A stretch of DNA of 64,000 nt from Mucilaginibacter boryungensis (GCF_015221995.1 NZ_JADFFM010000001.1:2294001-2358000); one strand, 5' to 3'. Counted from the stretch's first letter, positions 35,218 through 45,200 are shown. Notes: generated by a model not told the origin, from the sequence alone. Numbers and translations are program-made.

Positions 35218-35510
35218 AGTTTGGATTTGGTTTATAATTATCCCTGGTTAAATTGAATACAACATCAGCCGCAACACGCCGTTAAAAGCTTGTTTTAGCA
35301 CCGCAAAAAATCTTTTTAATAAATTGTTATAAATTGGTTTGATATCGATTGCAACCTACGCTGACAACCGATTTAATAAGACAAGGTTAAGGACAAGCAG
35401 TAAATAAAAAAAGGATATTGCCGATTAAATCCGTGCAATCGTTCCCGGAAACGTTTGCGTAAAAATTAAGACAGGATTATAATTAATAAAACACTAATTT
35501 AGCGGGGTAC
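35218..35510. promoter_or_regulatory. Divergent control region of susC and the LacI-type gene
   Basis: The 293-base gap is AT-rich and carries the palindrome at 35436-35457. The promoters themselves are not clear: I see no perfect TAnnTTTG box at a convincing distance from either gene. Confidence 0.6.
35436..35457. promoter_or_regulatory. Putative LacI-family operator between susC and lacI
   Basis: The core CGTTCCCGGAAACG (35440-35453) fits CGTTNCCGGNAACG, and symmetry continues outward to CAA...TTG, with nine of eleven base pairs matching. GTGCAATCGTTCCCGG is identical to the copy at 21070. It lies about 57 bases upstream of the regulator gene and 220 from susC, fitting autoregulation and control of transport. 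Confidence 0.65.
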
Positions 35511-36560
35511 ATGTTTGAATCTTATACTATAAAAGACATTGCTAAAGCGCTTGGATTATCAACATCCACGGTATCAAGGGCTTTAAATGGCAGCTACGAA
35601 ATTGGCGCCGAAACTAAAAAGCTGGTGCTGGAATATGCCGAAAAAATAAACTATCGCCCCAACCCCATCGCGCTTAGTTTAAAAGAGCAGAAAAGTCATT
35701 CCATTGGCGTAGTAGTGGCCGAGGTGGCTAATAATTATTTCTCGCAGGCTATTAACGGTATCGAATCAATTGCTTATAACCGCGGCTACCATGTTATCAT
35801 TACTCAAACGCATGAATCATACGCCCGGGAAACAGCCAACGTGCAGCACTTAATATCGCGCCATGTGGATGGATTGCTGGTTTCACTATCTGCCGAGACT
35901 GTGGATCTGAGCCATTATCAGTACTTGCACGATAAAGGCTTCCCTATTGTATTTTTTGACCGGGTTGCCCCTAATATTGAAACACACAAGGTTACTGTAG
36001 ATAATTTTAAAGGCGCTTTTGAAGCTACGGAACTATTAATAAACACAGGGTTCAAAAAGATAGCCCATTTAACCAATTCATATAACCTACTGATAAGCAA
36101 AGAACGGCTGAATGGGTATAAAGCCGCGCTTGAAAAACATAATATTCCGTTCAACCCTGAATATTTGAAGCATTGCAACCATGGGGGTATGATACAGCAT
36201 GAAGTGGAAACCACCCTACAGGAACTGCTGAACCTGAACGACAAGCCCGAAGCCATATTTGTTACCAGCGACCGGTTAACTACCAATTGTCTTTACATCT
36301 TAAAGAAACTGGGTTTGCGTGTCCCTGAAGATATTGCCATTGCCGGCTTTACCAATAGCGATGTTGCCGAGTTATTTGATCCGCCATTAACAGTGGTTCG
36401 CCAACCAGCCTTCCAAATTGGCCAAATAGCAACGGAAATGTTAATAAACTTAATTGAAAGTAAGCGTCCGGTGACCGAATTTGTTACTGAAACGCTGGAA
36501 ACACAATTAATATCGCGTGCATCAAGCAAAAAAACAGCTAAGGACAGCATTAAGTCGTAA
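35511..36560 (+). CDS. LacI/GalR family transcriptional regulator
   Basis: The 349-residue regulator has a classic N-terminal helix-turn-helix (YTIKDIAKALGLSTSTVSRALNG, residues 5-27), the hinge (YRPNPIALSLKEQKS) and a periplasmic-binding-like effector domain with IGVVVAEVANNYFSQAINGI and FVTSDRLTTNCLYILKK. It is divergent from susC and most likely controls the pectin locus through the CGTTNCCGGNAACG site. The effector is probably a galacturonate-pathway intermediate, by inference. Many Bacteroidota loci use hybrid two-component or sigma/anti-sigma regulators instead, so LacI control is worth noting. Confidence 0.93.
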   Translation: MFESYTIKDIAKALGLSTSTVSRALNGSYEIGAETKKLVLEYAEKINYRPNPIALSLKEQKSHSIGVVVAEVANNYFSQAINGIESIAYNRGYHVIITQTHESYARETANVQHLISRHVDGLLVSLSAETVDLSHYQYLHDKGFPIVFFDRVAPNIETHKVTVDNFKGAFEATELLINTGFKKIAHLTNSYNLLISKERLNGYKAALEKHNIPFNPEYLKHCNHGGMIQHEVETTLQELLNLNDKPEAIFVTSDRLTTNCLYILKKLGLRVPEDIAIAGFTNSDVAELFDPPLTVVRQPAFQIGQIATEMLINLIESKRPVTEFVTETLETQLISRASSKKTAKDSIKS

Positions 36561-36700
36561 TTTATTTTGTAAAAACCCGCTTAAATAATTTAAGGCCGGT
36601 GTTTTAGCAATATCGAAACCTGCTTTACAAAAAAATTTCTTAAACTTGCCTTGATATTCACGGAATAGTGATAGTGTATCCGCCCGACAATCGCAAACCG

Positions 36701-36708
36701 TAATTTTG
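36701..36708 (+). promoter_or_regulatory. Putative -7 promoter box of mqo
   Basis: TAATTTTG matches the Bacteroidota -7 consensus TAnnTTTG and lies 38 bases upstream of the mqo ATG. No convincing -33 TTG was found at the expected distance. Confidence 0.45.
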
Positions 36709-36746
36709 TATACCCTACACGTGCAATTGCCACGATATATAATAAA

Positions 36747-38231
36747 ATGAGCAGTCAAAATACAGAGGTTGATGTTATTTTAATTGGTGCAGGCATTATG
36801 AGCGCCACACTTGGGTTTATGCTGAAAGAGTTACAACCCGACCTGAAAATTGAACTTTTTGAAAGGCTTGAAGTAATGGCTGCCGAAAGTTCCGACGCGA
36901 TGAACAATGCCGGTACCGGCCACTCTGCTTTTTGCGAGTTAAATTATACACCTCAGTTACCCGATGGTTCTGTTGATATCAGTAAAGCCATAAAAATTGC
37001 CGATCAGTTTGAGATATCTAAACAGTTTTGGGCTTACCTTATTGATCAGCAATATATTAAAGATCCTAAAACATTCATCACTACCGTCCCCCATATAAGC
37101 TTTGTTTGGGGTGATGAGAATGTATCGTACCTAAAAAAACGTTACGAGGCACTAAGTAAAAACCACTTTTTTAGCGACATGCAATACTCTGAAGATCCGG
37201 CTGTGTTAAACAGTTGGATGCCTTTGGTAATGCATGGCCGCAATCCGGACGAGAAGGTATCGGCCAATAAAATGGATATCGGCACCGATGTTAACTTCGG
37301 TGCGCTTACAAAAGACCTGCTTACCGCTGCACAAAACAAATCAGACTTTAACGTTCACCTTAATCACGATGTTACTAATGTTAAGCGCTGCAAGGGCGGC
37401 TGGCAGGTAACCGTAAAAGATAAAGTGGGCGGCGGCAAGCATAAAGTAACTGCTAAATTTGTTTTTGTTGGTGCTGGCGGCGGTGCATTGCCCCTGCTGC
37501 AAAAATCGGGCATACCGGAAAGCAAAGGCTTTGGTGGTTTTCCGGTAAGCGGCCAATGGTTGGTTTGCAACAACCCCGAAATTATTAAACAACACCAGGC
37601 CAAAGTATACGGCAAAGCATCTGTCGGTTCGCCGCCAATGTCGGTACCGCATTTGGATACCCGTAATATTAATGGCAAACGCTCACTCCTTTTTGGCCCA
37701 TATGCAGGTTTTTCTACCCGTTTCCTTAAACGCGGGTCGTTGTGGGACTTGTTTGGTTCTATCAAGTTAAACAACCTCCGCCCGCTTATGGCGGCGGGTA
37801 TAGATAACATACCGCTTACCCGTTACCTGATCAGCGAGGTAATGCAATCGCAGGATGATCGTTTAAAATCCTTACGGGATTACTATCCTGAAGCCAGAAA
37901 AGAAGATTGGGAACTGGAGATTGCCGGTCAGCGGGTGCAGGTAATTAAAGCCGACCCTAAACGCGGCGGCGTACTTGAATTTGGTACCGAAGTAGTAACT
38001 GCGGCCGATGGCAGCATAGCAGCCCTGTTAGGTGCCTCACCAGGTGCGTCAACCTCTGTGCCTATCATGATCCAGCTGATTGAGCGCTGCTTTAAAGCCC
38101 AGGCAAAAACCCCCGAATGGCAGGACAAGCTAAAAGCCATGATCCCATCTTACGGGCAGTCCCTAGCTAAGGATGCCGCATTAAGCAGGGAAGTAAGGGA
38201 TAGGACGAGTAAGGCTTTGGGGTTAGTGTAA
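36747..38231 (+). CDS. mqo: Malate:quinone oxidoreductase
   Basis: The 494-residue membrane-associated flavoprotein oxidises malate to oxaloacetate and passes electrons to quinone. The N-terminal FAD motif DVILIGAGIMSATLG (residues 9-23), MNNAGTGHSAFCELNYTP near 50, and C-terminal GASPGASTSVPIMIQLIERCF are typical of Mqo. It lacks a signal peptide, as expected for a peripheral inner-membrane enzyme. It follows the LacI-type gene by 186 bases but has its own likely promoter, so it is probably not part of the pectin locus. It converges with glgB with about 30 bases between. Confidence 0.95.
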   Translation: MSSQNTEVDVILIGAGIMSATLGFMLKELQPDLKIELFERLEVMAAESSDAMNNAGTGHSAFCELNYTPQLPDGSVDISKAIKIADQFEISKQFWAYLIDQQYIKDPKTFITTVPHISFVWGDENVSYLKKRYEALSKNHFFSDMQYSEDPAVLNSWMPLVMHGRNPDEKVSANKMDIGTDVNFGALTKDLLTAAQNKSDFNVHLNHDVTNVKRCKGGWQVTVKDKVGGGKHKVTAKFVFVGAGGGALPLLQKSGIPESKGFGGFPVSGQWLVCNNPEIIKQHQAKVYGKASVGSPPMSVPHLDTRNINGKRSLLFGPYAGFSTRFLKRGSLWDLFGSIKLNNLRPLMAAGIDNIPLTRYLISEVMQSQDDRLKSLRDYYPEARKEDWELEIAGQRVQVIKADPKRGGVLEFGTEVVTAADGSIAALLGASPGASTSVPIMIQLIERCFKAQAKTPEWQDKLKAMIPSYGQSLAKDAALSREVRDRTSKALGLV

Positions 38232-38260
38232 ACGTTCTGTTTATCAGTCATCCCGATATC

Positions 38261-40351
38261 TTACCGCTGTCTCTTAAACATCACCACACTTAAAGGCGGC
38301 AACGTGATCACAATAGATTGTTCCTTCCCATGCCATGGTTCGGGTTCAGATTTAAATACCCCGTCGTTATTTACGCCGCTGCCCCAGTATTTTTTATCGT
38401 CGCTATTAAATATTTGCGCCCAATTGCCCCGGGTGGGAACCCCGGTACGCTGACCATTGCGCACTACCGGCGTCATATTTAATACTACCAGGATATCATC
38501 TTCAGGGTTTTTACCTTTGCGCAGGTACACCAATACCGAATCGTTAGCGTTACCCCCATCAAGCCATTCAAATCCGGTGTGTTCAAAACCAAGTTCATAG
38601 AGGGCTGGTTCGCTGCGGTATAGTTTGTTCAGCTCTTTTATTGTCTGCTGTATGCCTAAATGGTTAGGATATTGCAGCAAATGCCATTGCAGGGAATGCT
38701 GAAAGTTCCATTCATCACCTTGTCCAAATTCAGCGCCCATAAACAATAATTTAGTGCCTGGGTGCGAGAACATATAGCCATACATTAAACGCAGGTTGGC
38801 AAACTGCTGCCATTCATCTCCCGGCATTTTTCGCAGCATTGAACCTTTACCATAAACCACTTCATCATGCGAGAAAGGCAGCATGAAATTCTCGGTGAAA
38901 GCGTATATCAGGCTAAATGTAATTATGTTATGGTGATATTTGCGATTGATAGGATCTTCGCTAAAATATTTGATCGTATCGTGCATCCACCCCATCATCC
39001 ATTTCATACCAAAACCTAAACCGCCTGCATATACCGGGCGACTAACCCCGGTGAACGAGGTAGATTCTTCGGCAATGGTTTGTACATCTGGGAAATGACT
39101 ATAAACCGCTTCGTTAAATTCTTTAAGGAAAGAAATAGCCTCCAGATTTTCGTTTCCCCCGTACTGGTTAGGCTCCCATTCACCCTGGTTACGTGAGTAA
39201 TCCAGATACAGCATTGATGCCACAGCATCAACACGCAAGCCATCAGCGTGGTATCTGTCCAGCCAAAATAGCGCATTGCTGATGAGGAAAGCCCTGACTT
39301 CATTACGCCCATAATTAAAAATATACGATTTCCAATCAGGATGAAACCCTTTGCGTACATCGGCATGCTCATACAAATGGGTACCGTCAAATTTATAAAG
39401 GGCATGCGCGTCACCGGGAAAATGTGAAGGGACCCAATCCAATATTACCCCTATTCCCGCTTTGTGAAACTCTTCTATTAAAAACATCAGCTCCTGCGGC
39501 GTGCCGTAACGCGAAGCCGCGGCAAAGAAGCCACTGATCTGATAACCCCAGCTTGGATAATATGGGTGCTCCATTATGGGCATTAACTCCACATGGGTAA
39601 AGCCCATTTCCTTTACATAAGGCACCAGCCTTTCAGCCATTTGAGTATAAGTATAAAACTCATCCGGACTTTCAACATTACGTGCCCACGAACCAAAATG
39701 TACTTCATACACCGAATAGGGTTTGTTGATACCATTATGATCTAACCGGGTAGCCATCCAGTCCTGGTCTTTCCACTCGTAGTAAGTATCCGCTACAATT
39801 GAGGCGGTAGAAGGCGGCACTTCCCAGCGTAGTGCAAACGGGTCGGCTTTTTCCAGATCTTCGCCTGTAGATGATTTAATGTAATATTTATAAGTTTCGC
39901 CAACACCAACATTGGGTACAAAACATTCCCAAATGCCTGAACCATCCCAGCGTGGAAATAGTGGCGTAGAGGTTTTGTTCCAGCCGTTGAAATTAGCTAT
40001 TACCGATACCGTTTGCGCGTTTGGCGCCCACACAGCAAAATAAGTACCCACTACACCTTTAAACTCCACTACATGCGACCCCAGCTTCTCGTACAACTTA
40101 TAATGCTTACCCGATTTAAAAAGCGCGATATCAAAGTCGGTAAAACGGCTGTAAACCTCGGGCATTGGGGCTGCGTTTGTTTCCACCGTTTTAGTTGCGG
40201 CCTTTTTCGCAGTTGCTTTTTTAGGAGTGGATGTTTCAGCGGATAAATCCGCTGAAACCTTAGCGGTTTTAGTTGCTTGTGCAGTTTTCTTTACACTTAC
40301 AGGTTTATCGGCAGGTAAGTCGGTAGCTGGAATAATGTTTTTTTTTGCCAT
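38261..40351 (-). CDS. glgB: 1,4-alpha-glucan branching enzyme with Lys/Ala/Thr-rich N-terminal tail
   Basis: GlgB makes alpha-1,6 branches in glycogen. The 696-residue protein has an N-terminal CBM48 domain (about 90-190) and a GH13 barrel with VDAV (nucleophile Asp375), AEEST (acid Glu428) and SHDE (Asp496). The first 62 residues are an unusual tail rich in Lys, Ala and Thr (TPKKATAKKAATKT), similar in composition to histone-H1-like tails and absent from typical GlgB. The tail starts at the only good upstream Met; a start at Met63 would give a standard protein. It ends the alpha-glucan gene group on this strand. Confidence 0.93.
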   Translation of the reverse strand: MAKKNIIPATDLPADKPVSVKKTAQATKTAKVSADLSAETSTPKKATAKKAATKTVETNAAPMPEVYSRFTDFDIALFKSGKHYKLYEKLGSHVVEFKGVVGTYFAVWAPNAQTVSVIANFNGWNKTSTPLFPRWDGSGIWECFVPNVGVGETYKYYIKSSTGEDLEKADPFALRWEVPPSTASIVADTYYEWKDQDWMATRLDHNGINKPYSVYEVHFGSWARNVESPDEFYTYTQMAERLVPYVKEMGFTHVELMPIMEHPYYPSWGYQISGFFAAASRYGTPQELMFLIEEFHKAGIGVILDWVPSHFPGDAHALYKFDGTHLYEHADVRKGFHPDWKSYIFNYGRNEVRAFLISNALFWLDRYHADGLRVDAVASMLYLDYSRNQGEWEPNQYGGNENLEAISFLKEFNEAVYSHFPDVQTIAEESTSFTGVSRPVYAGGLGFGMKWMMGWMHDTIKYFSEDPINRKYHHNIITFSLIYAFTENFMLPFSHDEVVYGKGSMLRKMPGDEWQQFANLRLMYGYMFSHPGTKLLFMGAEFGQGDEWNFQHSLQWHLLQYPNHLGIQQTIKELNKLYRSEPALYELGFEHTGFEWLDGGNANDSVLVYLRKGKNPEDDILVVLNMTPVVRNGQRTGVPTRGNWAQIFNSDDKKYWGSGVNNDGVFKSEPEPWHGKEQSIVITLPPLSVVMFKRQR

Positions 40352-40486
40352 AGTAAAATGCCCGGAAGGCGTAGATAATTTTCAGGCGATGAGGCAAACG
40401 CGATCATCTTCTCAAATATACTTTTATTAACGGATATTGAAGAAGCTTGTTTGATTAAGATGCGGTTAAGGAATAAAAACAAAAAT

Positions 40487-40567
40487 GTCATTTCGAACGA
40501 GGTACGAGGAGAAATCTTCTGCATGAATTGCTTTGCGTAAAAGATTTCTCCCGTTGGTCGAAATGAC
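40487..40567. repeat. Palindromic element A2 (GTCATTTCGAACGA type)
   Basis: It starts GTCATTTCGAACGAGGTACG and ends GGTCGAAATGAC, with inner AGAAATCTTCT and AAGATTTCT arms. It lies between the GH31 and glgB genes. It matches the outer sequence of elements A1 and A3. Confidence 0.8.
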
Positions 40568-40590
40568 ATTGATGATTTGTAGGATTACCC

Positions 40591-43041
40591 TTATTTCATG
40601 ATCTTAATCTGCTTAAAGTTTTTAGGATACCTGAATTCCAGCTTGCTATTATTGAAAGTAAAATTAGTTACCCACTTATTATCAATCATGATGTTAGCCG
40701 GCTTAAAAGGCAGGCCAACTATAGAGAAAGCATAATTCTCGTACCGTGGGGTATATAAACCTTCCAGGCTTTGCTGAATGGTTAATGCGGTGGTGTCGCC
40801 GCTTACGATAAATTTCTTCTCCAGGTAAATATCCTGCTCGTAAGCAAAGGTTTCGCCATAATCTTCAAACAGGAATGAATTAGCTTCAAAATCACTGTAA
40901 TAGATATTCAATTTCACCTCTTCAATTTCAAGTTCACCTACATATTGCTGCAGCGGGTGCTCGGGGATCACCGACCCTGCCTTTACAAAAATAGGAATGG
41001 TATCTAACGGCGTGGCAACCTGTACTTCCTGTCCGCCTTCAATAACTTCGTTAGTCCAGAAGTTGTACCATTTGCCTTTCGGCAGATAAACAGTGCGGCT
41101 GGCAATACCGGGTTCCAGTACCGGACAAACTAATATCTTATCGCCATACGTAAATTCGTCCTGGCGGAAGTGGTTCGATTGCACGTCCTGCTCCTGCATT
41201 ACCACCGGGCGCAGTATAGGAAACCCGTAACGGTGATGCTCCCAAAATGCGGAATACATATAGGGTAACAGACGGTAACGCAATTCAATAAACTTACGAT
41301 TAATAGCTGTGTAAGGTTCGCCAAAGCTCCATGGCTCACGTTCTTTGGTATCACCTGCACTGTGCGCACGCATAAACGGCGAGAAAGTGCCTAACTGTAT
41401 CCAACGGGTAAACAGTTCGCCATCGGGTTCGCCGCTAAAGCCGCCTATATCGGTACCGCAAAACGGCACACCCGACATAGATAAGCGCTGGCACTGGATA
41501 TTCCCCAGTTTCAAATGTTCCCAGCTGGCCACATTATCACCCGTCCAAACCGAAGCGTAACGCTGTAAGCCTGAATAACCTGCCCGGGTAATGGTAAACG
41601 GACGTTTATTCTTCATCAGCTTACGCAGACCTTCATACGTGGCGCGTACCATCTGCATACCGTATACATTATGCGCCTTACGGTGCGACCCGCGATAGCC
41701 TTCGTACTGGTGACGCACATCGTCGGGGAAAGTGCCCGCGCCAAAAACTGCCGGCTCGTTCATATCATTCCATACACCGGCTACGCCTAATTGCACCAGT
41801 TCATCAAACAAACCGCCCCACCAGGTACGTACCTCGGGGTTGGTAAAATCAGGGAACTGGCAGCGGCCCGGCCATACGTGGCCTTCCATAAAATAATCAT
41901 CGCTTCGGCGACAGAAGTAACGGTTTTCTTTCCCCTCTTTAAAAACAGAATAAGAGTCATCCACACGGATACCCGGGTCGATGATCACGACAGTTTTAAA
42001 ACCATCGGCAGCCAGGTCGGCTATCATTTGCTTTGGATTTGGGAAGTATTTATTGTTCCACGTAAAGCAGCGGTAGCCGTCCATATAGTCGATATCCAGG
42101 TAAATACCATCGCAGGGTATTTTTCGTTCACGGAAACCTTTGGTTATAGCACGCACTTTTGATTCGGGGTAATAGCTCCAGCGGCACTGGTGATAACCCA
42201 ACGCCCACATTGGCGGCATAGGATGTGTACCCGTAAGTATATGGTAACGCTTCACCACATCCATCATGTGCGGACCGTGGATATAATAATATTGCAGCTC
42301 GCCCCCATCGGCCCAAAAACTGGTTTTGGTGACATCTTCCGCCCCAAAATCAAAGTGCGATTTAAAGGTATTATCAAAAAATATCCCATGCGCTATTCCT
42401 TCGTTCACACTTACATAAAACGGAATAGTGCGATAAAGGGGGTCTTGCCCCCAGGCGAATGAATAAGCGTCAGTATTCCAGTTAGTGAAGCGCTTGCCGC
42501 GCAGGTTAAGTTCGGTCGGCTTATCGCCAAGGCCAAAAAAGGTTTCGTTAGTGTGGCAAACTTTAGTACCAAAAACATAGTAACCACCAAATTGGATATT
42601 CTCTTCCCAATGCATTGGCACAGCATCAACGCTGGTAATGTTGTTGTCAGTATCGGAAAACGATATAAAGAAATTTGTTTTATTGATATGACAATTGATG
42701 CTTGGCGTAGTTATGCGGTATTCGGCAGCATCTTCAAATAATTTATATTCTGAAGGAATAGCCTCGGCTTTGGGCACGCCATAAGAAAAATCTTCTAAAA
42801 AAACGCCGTGTGGCGCTACCCTTATCCGAATTATTTCGTTAGTGACTACAATGGCCTCCACTTTAGCTTCACCATCGGTAAAGTAGAATTTATTACCCGT
42901 TTGTTCTACATGATTGGGAATACCGAGGTATTTTTTCACAATAGGTTTTATGCCATCGGCCGGATTATTAAGGTGGCGAAAACCCTCCGTTTCTTCTTCT
43001 AAAGGAATAATTATATCTGGATTTAGTACTTTATCTTCCAT
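40591..43041 (-). CDS. GH31 family alpha-glucosidase
   Basis: The 816-residue protein has no signal peptide, so it is probably cytosolic. The GH31 barrel holds GVWNDMNEP with nucleophile Asp426, YLDIDYMDGY near 315, and the TRAGYSGLQRYASVWTGDN segment with the acid/base region. An N-terminal beta-sandwich (about 50-250) and C-terminal beta domains (from about 640) are present. It cleaves terminal alpha-glucosyl units from maltodextrins or related oligosaccharides. It lies between GH13 and glgB. The separation from glgB by palindrome A2 suggests they may be separate mRNA segments. Confidence 0.92.
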   Translation of the reverse strand: MEDKVLNPDIIIPLEEETEGFRHLNNPADGIKPIVKKYLGIPNHVEQTGNKFYFTDGEAKVEAIVVTNEIIRIRVAPHGVFLEDFSYGVPKAEAIPSEYKLFEDAAEYRITTPSINCHINKTNFFISFSDTDNNITSVDAVPMHWEENIQFGGYYVFGTKVCHTNETFFGLGDKPTELNLRGKRFTNWNTDAYSFAWGQDPLYRTIPFYVSVNEGIAHGIFFDNTFKSHFDFGAEDVTKTSFWADGGELQYYYIHGPHMMDVVKRYHILTGTHPMPPMWALGYHQCRWSYYPESKVRAITKGFRERKIPCDGIYLDIDYMDGYRCFTWNNKYFPNPKQMIADLAADGFKTVVIIDPGIRVDDSYSVFKEGKENRYFCRRSDDYFMEGHVWPGRCQFPDFTNPEVRTWWGGLFDELVQLGVAGVWNDMNEPAVFGAGTFPDDVRHQYEGYRGSHRKAHNVYGMQMVRATYEGLRKLMKNKRPFTITRAGYSGLQRYASVWTGDNVASWEHLKLGNIQCQRLSMSGVPFCGTDIGGFSGEPDGELFTRWIQLGTFSPFMRAHSAGDTKEREPWSFGEPYTAINRKFIELRYRLLPYMYSAFWEHHRYGFPILRPVVMQEQDVQSNHFRQDEFTYGDKILVCPVLEPGIASRTVYLPKGKWYNFWTNEVIEGGQEVQVATPLDTIPIFVKAGSVIPEHPLQQYVGELEIEEVKLNIYYSDFEANSFLFEDYGETFAYEQDIYLEKKFIVSGDTTALTIQQSLEGLYTPRYENYAFSIVGLPFKPANIMIDNKWVTNFTFNNSKLEFRYPKNFKQIKIMK

Positions 43042-43358
43042 AAAATGGGCAAAATGTGCGCTTTTATTTACTACTGAGCAATATACACGCGGGCTTTAAT
43101 CAATAATTTTAACTGCTAATAAACAATATTTGTTCAATAAACGCGCCATCATTTACTAAAAAGTACTGTTAATTATTAACAAATATTAATTTGATAAAAT
43201 ATATGGGCTTAAATTAAAAAGATGACAAATTGATAGATCGTCATTGGGAGAAACATATGCCAATTCAAGCGTGCCGTTTTAATTATCCTGCTTAATTTTC
43301 ACATAAGCGTAGACACTTAACCAAGCAGAGAGACAGATAATCATCTGTCTCTACGAAT
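43042..43358. other. Gap between GH13 and GH31 genes with a 10-bp hairpin
   Basis: The gap is 317 AT-rich bases. Apart from the hairpin AGAGACAGAT/ATCTGTCTCT at 43329-43352, I see nothing definite. The hairpin sits just after the GH13 stop but has no T-run, so it is not a standard terminator. The flanks (GCGTAGACAC and TCTCTACG) add some symmetry, suggesting another palindromic element. Confidence 0.55.
43329..43352. repeat. Perfect 10-bp hairpin downstream of the GH13 gene
   Basis: AGAGACAGAT and ATCTGTCTCT are exact complements around an AATC loop. It lies seven bases past the GH13 stop and may protect the mRNA 3' end. Confidence 0.55.
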
Positions 43359-45074
43359 TTAAAAACTCAGCATCACTCCACTGGTAGCTGGGAGGTTCAT
43401 ATCAAGCCCGTTGGCGATATCATTTGTGCTGAATTTAACATCACTTAGTATATCGGTAAAATTAACCGGCCCGCTGATACCCAAGCGCTCACGCAGATCC
43501 ATAGGAAGTTTTACGTTCAACTGGCGCTGATTGCGGTTAAAGTTTACTACAATTAATATTTTTTGCTTACCGGTATAGCGCAGGTAGGCATAAACTTTAT
43601 CATCAAAGCCGCTATCGTGCTGGTTAGCCAGCATCAGTTCATAAAAATCACCAATACGAATAGCCTCATTCTCGCGTGCGGCCAGTAACAATTTATGGTA
43701 GAAGAACCGCAGCGCCTGCTGACCGCCGTCCAATTCGCCGCCATCATATTTGCCGTTGTTTACCCATTTTTGCAGCGAGGGTACGCCCCAATAATCAAAT
43801 ATAGTGGTACGGCCATCGTTACTACTAAAGCCCTCGCTACCATCGGCTGCTTCACCAACCTCCTGGCCAGAATAGATCATTACAGGACCAACGGACAAAC
43901 TTGTTGTTACGATCATTCCCGGTACAGCCAGCCAGGGATCACCTGCAAAGCCGGCAGAAGCAATGCGTAATTCATCATGATTTTCCATAAAGCGCAGCAT
44001 ATGCTCGTCTACGCCCCGGGTATCATAATTCCATACTTTATTAATATCCCAAACGGTGCCCTCGTTCCTGGTTAGTTTATACACAGCATCGTACAAACCA
44101 GATTTATCGTAGAGGTAATCAAACTTCCCATTAAAAATATAATTATTGTATTCCCTTACATCGTAAGCCTCACCAATAAATACCAAGCCCGGAAACTTTT
44201 CTTTCAGCCTACTTATTACCCATCCCCAAAACTCCATGGGCACATGTTCCACCATATCACAACGGAACCCGTCAATGCCTTTAGATGCCCAGAAATACAA
44301 AATATCATACATTTTATTCCATACGGAAGGAATAGGTTCAAAGTATGTTTTCCAACCGTTCAGATAATCAACCCCGTAGTTTAGTTTTACGGTCTCAAAC
44401 CAATCGTTAATAGACGGCGAAGCGCTAAAAACATCGTTACCGGTAGCGCGGGCGGGACTTTCTTCATAGTGCCCGTCTTTCAGTGGGTGTTTAAATTCAT
44501 CCCCGCCAGGATTGTAGCCTGGCGGCACAACAAAAGATTGGCCGGGGATATAATAAAAATCGTTCTGCGGATAGAAAGCTTTGGTCACATCATCTTTTTC
44601 ACCAAAATCGAATACGCCATCAGGCTTTACATCCGAGCCGTAACACCGTGCCACGTGGTTGGGCACAAAGTCGATCAATACATTTAAGCCATTATCCTGT
44701 GTGCGTTTTATCAAAGCTTCAAACTCGGCCATGCGGTTTTTAACATCAACAGCTAAATCGGGGTCAACATCGTAATAATCTTTTATAGCATAAGGCGAAC
44801 CTGCTCGGCCCTTTATCACATCCGGATCATCGTTAGGAATACCAAAAGCAGCATAATCAGTCATGGTGGCGTGTTCTATTACGCCGGTGTACCAAACATG
44901 GGTTATGCCCAGCAAGCGGATCTCCTGCAAGGCCTTATCGGTAATATCGTTAAACTTACCAACACCATTCTCTTCAACAGAGCCGTAGAATTTATTGGTG
45001 GTATTGGTATTACCAAACACGCGTGGCAGTAGTTGATATATAACTAATTTATGATCGGGGATGGACGTAGACAT
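43359..45074 (-). CDS. Alpha-amylase family enzyme (GH13), probably cytosolic
   Basis: The 571-residue GH13 protein has the four conserved regions: DFVPNH (about 135-140), GFRCDMVEH with nucleophile Asp273, FIGEAYD with acid Glu302, and MENHDE with Asp367. No signal peptide is visible, so it works on internal glucan or imported maltodextrin. The C-terminal beta domain (from about 490) is typical. It lies between GH65 and GH31 genes, consistent with trimming glycogen or long maltodextrins to substrates for the phosphorylase. The exact reaction (amylase, cyclomaltodextrinase or neopullulanase type) cannot be told. Confidence 0.9.
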   Translation of the reverse strand: MSTSIPDHKLVIYQLLPRVFGNTNTTNKFYGSVEENGVGKFNDITDKALQEIRLLGITHVWYTGVIEHATMTDYAAFGIPNDDPDVIKGRAGSPYAIKDYYDVDPDLAVDVKNRMAEFEALIKRTQDNGLNVLIDFVPNHVARCYGSDVKPDGVFDFGEKDDVTKAFYPQNDFYYIPGQSFVVPPGYNPGGDEFKHPLKDGHYEESPARATGNDVFSASPSINDWFETVKLNYGVDYLNGWKTYFEPIPSVWNKMYDILYFWASKGIDGFRCDMVEHVPMEFWGWVISRLKEKFPGLVFIGEAYDVREYNNYIFNGKFDYLYDKSGLYDAVYKLTRNEGTVWDINKVWNYDTRGVDEHMLRFMENHDELRIASAGFAGDPWLAVPGMIVTTSLSVGPVMIYSGQEVGEAADGSEGFSSNDGRTTIFDYWGVPSLQKWVNNGKYDGGELDGGQQALRFFYHKLLLAARENEAIRIGDFYELMLANQHDSGFDDKVYAYLRYTGKQKILIVVNFNRNQRQLNVKLPMDLRERLGISGPVNFTDILSDVKFSTNDIANGLDMNLPATSGVMLSF

Positions 45075-45100
45075 GTAATTATACTTTTTATTAACTCCAC

Positions 45101-45193
45101 GTCATTGCGAGGAACGAAGCAATCTCAAAATCAGCAGGTCGACTTCTAAGATACCATAGATAGTTCGGAGATTGCTTCGTTCCTCGCAATGAC
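45101..45193. repeat. Palindromic element B1 (GTCATTGCGAGGAACGAAGC type)
   Basis: The left arm GTCATTGCGAGGAACGAAGC is mirrored exactly by GCTTCGTTCCTCGCAATGAC at the right end. The AATCTC/GAGATT arms extend the pairing. It lies between the GH65 and GH13 genes. Related copies are at 47513 and 63548. Confidence 0.85.
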
Positions 45194-45200
45194 GGGTTGT

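Noticed and set aside
36522..36758. 78-codon minus-strand frame between lacI and mqo
   Set aside because: It overlaps both real genes and the mqo promoter region; its residues are not protein-like.
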